Below, piece by piece: positions 61,260 to 64,000 of a DNA stretch of 64,000 nucleotides. The notes under the pieces were generated by a model. It had not been told where the DNA came from, searched no databases, and worked only from the letters and a program-made list of their open reading frames with translations. The position numbers and the translations under genes are program-made. The stretch is from Steromphala cineraria (Eukaryota > Mollusca > Gastropoda > Trochida > Trochidae). The stretch lies in contig OU744726.1 in NCBI GenBank assembly GCA_916613615.1, forward strand, positions 66,294,987 through 66,358,986. Reading direction: 5' to 3'. Numbering within the stretch: position 1 is the stretch's first letter; every line of letters begins with the position of its first letter.

Positions 61260-62002
61260 ATCCATAAAAGGTTTAAATACCACATCAGTAAAGTTTCGGA
61301 TTATTCTCACACGACAGTCATGTGTAATGATATAGAGAACGTCGTCATGTATACATAATTCTTTATCTGAAAGTGTTGCTTTTGCAGCAGCTGTTTGCGT
61401 GAAATCACCAAAAGAGTGCTGCTTATAAATATATCTATCAAGATATACATACATAAAGTTGCTGTTTGGCGTCATGTATACTTTACCTCCTTTAAATTTG
61501 TCTAAATATACTCCAAAAAAATTGAACATTTGTACCCTATCCCCTTTAATGGAGACATAAAGATTTTTTTTTTTATCATCTGCAGCACATGATAGTGGTG
61601 TTGCCTTGTATTCAATACTAGTTAGGTAAACAATTCTTCTATGATAATATATATTTATTGAAGGTATATCAAAGAAAAACGCTCTAGTGGATGATACGCA
61701 TAATATATGATAAACATTATCCTGTAGAGTTTTCCTGTTTTTTCCATTAAATGATGATATCATGAAGCTAGCCTTCTTTTCAAATGTTTTCGATTGTATC
61801 ATGAATACAAACTTCCTTCCAAATGGTAAATATTCAAGTGCTATCACACCTTCAAACTTAAGGTATGTTTTATTGGTATAACTACCAGGGGTCAAAATCT
61901 TGATTTCCCCTGCTTTGTCTGATGCGATAACTACTCCAGTTCTTCTACTCTGCAAAGGACCAATTTGTCTGTGTCCCTGTTCTTTTTTCGGCTTTGGTGC
62001 CT
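61224..62002 (-). CDS. terminal exon of unrecognised gene, beta-propeller-like
   Basis: The frame is open on the minus strand from an acceptor-like site (TTTTGTATTTCAG, exon from 62002) to TGA at 61226-61224, about 259 codons. No start is needed inside, so it is probably a last exon with earlier exons outside or unrecognised. The sequence opens with a basic stretch (APKPKKEQGHRQ). Strand-rich repeats follow, for example KASFMISSFNGKNRKTL, LYVSIKGDRVQMFNFFGVYL, FMYVYLDRYIYK and VLYIITHDCRVRIIRNF. The FNGKNRKTL element recalls YWTD (LDLR class B) or NHL blades, so a beta-propeller is plausible but unproven. It ends VVCTCCVIP. The last 12 codons are duplicated at 57356-57390. I do not recognise the family. 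Confidence 0.5.
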
Positions 62003-62040
62003 CTGAAATACAAAAGGTTTGAAAGAAGAAGTGACATAAT

Positions 62041-62285
62041 GTTCAGTATAAGCACATGGCCAAATATCACTTTTCTCGTAGCGCGACTTCCCATATTAAT
62101 TGTTTGTGACGTCATAAAGCTAGTGTACGAGACGTCACTGAAGCCATCGAAAGGAAGGCAAGCTTGATATATACGTGAAAAATATGTGTTCGGATGGGTA
62201 AATGAAGAAATTTTATCCTCGGAAGAGTGCCTTATGACTTTCTCGCATCTCGTATGATTGGTGTATATATTGGCTGTCGCTCTTG
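62041..62285 (-). mobile_element. single-arm copy of foldback/TGACGTCA repeat
   Basis: Read on the minus strand it follows 44347-44640. The arm (62211-62283, with CCTCGGAAGAGTGCCTTATG) comes first, about 75 bp later AGTGACGTC (62130-62138) and TGACGTCA (62107-62114), then GGAAGTCGCGCTAC and AAAAGTGATAT. Only one arm of the palindrome is present. It lies just upstream of the acceptor of the exon at 61224-62002. Confidence 0.75.
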
Positions 62286-62444
62286 TACAAGTTGTGTCTC
62301 TCCAAGGGTTGTTAAAGAATGTATAAGATTCTTCAAGCAAATGTTGTTAAATTCTCTGCAGAAATGTTTAATAATTAACAATATCTTTGAAATAAATGTG
62401 TTTCATTGCTCTCATAGCCTTATCAGTTTTTGTGAAGTTTCCAT

Positions 62445-62459
62445 CGCCGCCGCCGCCGC
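62445..62459. repeat. short CGC trinucleotide run
   Basis: Five CGC repeats in otherwise AT-rich DNA, close to the left edge of the next element. Confidence 0.8.
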
Positions 62460-62464
62460 ACTCG

Positions 62465-63692
62465 TACTACTAGCTATAACTTTTTTCCACTAAGCTTTCC
62501 AGAACTCTTATTCATACCTTACTACTCATACCTCGGGGGAACGATTTTGACACGTTCACTTTCAAGGTCAAAGGTCAAGGTCACGAGATATGTATTCACT
62601 CTAAGAATTCCTTGTAAACGCGATAACTTGAAAAGTTTTTGTGCTATGAAGCTCTAACTTGGTATATATCATCCTTGGAAAAGTAAAAAACTTTGAAAAG
62701 GTTTTGGCTACAATCTGTCAAAGGTCAAGGTCACAGCAAGGTCATGACGTAAGCATGTTTTAGCGAAAATGCTTTATTTTAACTATGAACACTTTTAATC
62801 AATACATGATTGTTATACTCAATAAAAAGTTTTTAATGATTGTGTGACCTTGAAGGTCAAAGGTCAAGGTCATGAGATATGAGTTATTACAAAATGCACT
62901 AAATTTGGGTATAACTTTATCCCATTTAGCTTTTCAGAACTCATGAACATGTCTAAATGTTAATACTTCCAGGGAATCATTATGACATGTTCACTTTCAA
63001 GTTCAAAGGTCAAGGTCACGAGTTATAAAATCACAGCAAAATTCTTTGTAAACACGATAACTTGAAACGTTTTGGTGCTATGAAGCTCTAACTTGGTATA
63101 TATCATCCTTGGAAAAGTAAAAAAATTTGAAAAGGTTTCGGCTACAATCCGTCAAAGGTCAAGGTCACAGCAAGGTCATGACTTAAGCATGGTTTAGCGA
63201 AAATGCTTTATTTTAACTATGATGACTTTTAATCAATACATGATTGTTATACTCCATAAAAAGTGTTCAATTATTGTGTGAATTTGAAGATCAAAGGTCA
63301 AGGTCATGAGATATGAGTTATTGCAATTCCTTGTAAACACAATAACTTGAAAAGTTTTTGTGCTATGAAGTTTAGATTTTGTATATATTATCTCTTGAGA
63401 AGTACAAAATTTTCAAAAAGTTTTGGGTACGAAATGTCGAAGGTCAAGGTCACAGCAAGGTCAACACATATGGAGAAAATGGATTAATTTAATTTTTAAC
63501 ACTTTATTTCATTACAATGATGTTATACTCAATGAAATGTGTTCATTGATTGTGTGACCTTGAGTGTCAAAGGTCAAGGTCACGTGAAAATTCCCAATTT
63601 GGTGAGGCCTGTGAAAGGCGGAACAGGGTAAGGCGAAACCCAAAGTTCCGGGGCTGCTCTGCTTTTGCGATATCCCGCAAACGCTAATCTAG
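62465..63692 (+). mobile_element. Helitron-like element with tandem AAGGTCAAGGTCA units
   Basis: It ends with hairpin TTTGCG-ATATCC-CGCAAA (63664-63681), seven bases, then CTAG (63689-63692) followed by T: the same Helitron-type end as 58256-58926. The body is about two and a half tandem units of roughly 435 bp (for example GGTGCTATGAAGCTCTAACT near 62640 and 63075). The motif AAGGTCAAGGTCA occurs in all eight clusters at about 62563, 62717, 62852, 63003, 63152, 63291, 63437 and 63567. The left limit is approximate. There is no coding capacity. Confidence 0.7.
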
Positions 63693-63850
63693 TTTTCAAA
63701 TGTTTTCGATTGTGTCATGAATACAAACTTCCTTTCATATGGTAAATATTCAATTGCTTTCACACCTTCAAACTTGAGGTATTTTCTAATGGTAACTACC
63801 AGTGGTCAAAATCGTGATTCCCGTGCATTGTCTGTTGCGATAAGTAGGGG
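63693..63850 (-). pseudogene. partial dead copy of the 61224-62002 exon
   Basis: Begins directly at the CTAG end of the Helitron-like element. On the minus strand it matches the exon part around YLKFEGVIALEYLPFGRKFV (here YLKFEGVKAIEYLPYERKFV) and QSKTFE. A TGA and a frame change interrupt the upstream portion. Homology stops after GCGATAA near 63846. It is a fragment, probably left by duplication or carried with the adjoining element. Confidence 0.85.
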
Positions 63851-64000
63851 AGACTAGGGGAGACCGGAACAGGAACTGCCCGGGGGCATGTTCTTTTTCT
63901 CTGTAATATTTGTTCAGTGGCCACTTAAACTTAAATTGGTAATTCCTTAGAGACAACATGACTTTACTACCACTTTGACTTTGAAATAGTGACAGTCAAA
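63851..64000. other. window end, no feature recognised
   Basis: A short direct repeat GGGGAGAC occurs twice near 63847-63865. Nothing else is supported. Confidence 0.4.

Noticed and set aside
61945..62340. 131-codon minus-strand frame with a signal-peptide-like start, possible first exon
   Set aside because: Most of it coincides with the foldback/TGACGTCA repeat, and its frame differs from the propeller-like exon. It looks transposon-derived.

Overview
This window is AT-rich animal DNA with very little coding capacity: introns with GT/AG boundaries, tRNA-derived SINEs, many short inverted-repeat transposons, Helitron-like elements and a tyrosine-recombinase retrotransposon. The repeat types (a SINE with a TCACCTCACCT-like tail, elements with GCGGGGGACAT subtermini, AAGGTCAAGGTCA-rich tandem repeats, a Ngaro-like element) suggest a lophotrochozoan, most likely a mollusc. 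That placement is inference; no marker gene fixes the species.

Layout. From 1 to about 48 kb I see no convincing intact gene. The region is built from an old, highly diverged tandem segmental duplication: copy A at about 7.3-30.9 kb and copy B at about 32.3-46.3 kb, joined by at least 13 colinear anchors. It is peppered with seven copies of a TTAA-flanked MITE, two SINEs, several long palindromes and small clusters of the palindrome TGACGTCA. Copy A carries an 11.8-kb inverted-repeat element (15530-27295) that copy B lacks. This element has short terminal repeats next to TA, GC-rich subterminal repeats and more than 1 kb of degenerate tandem array on each arm. Its core holds decayed LINE pieces and other nested elements.

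At 48.1-49.4 kb (minus strand) lies a three-exon SAM-dependent methyltransferase gene. It is broken by a 107-bp MITE with a 9-bp target duplication inside exon 1 and by an early in-frame TAA. From 49.8 to 61.3 kb there is a recent tandem duplication of a unit of about 3.4 kb. Unit 1 carries a 4.15-kb Ngaro-like retrotransposon (gag, RT/RNase H, tyrosine recombinase; split direct repeats A1-B1-A2-B2). Unit 2 carries a 671-bp Helitron-like element. Each unit shows the empty site of the other's insertion, so both insertions can be placed almost to the base.

At 61.2-62.0 kb (minus) is the last exon of an unrecognised gene with beta-propeller-like repeats. The downstream end of the tandem unit cuts through its final codons, so unit 2 is the ancestral copy. 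A second Helitron-like element with eight clusters of nuclear-receptor-type half-sites, and a dead partial copy of the same exon, fill 62.4-63.9 kb.

The genes do not form an operon or pathway. The value of the window is in its mobile-element record: dated insertions, empty sites and inverted-repeat structures.
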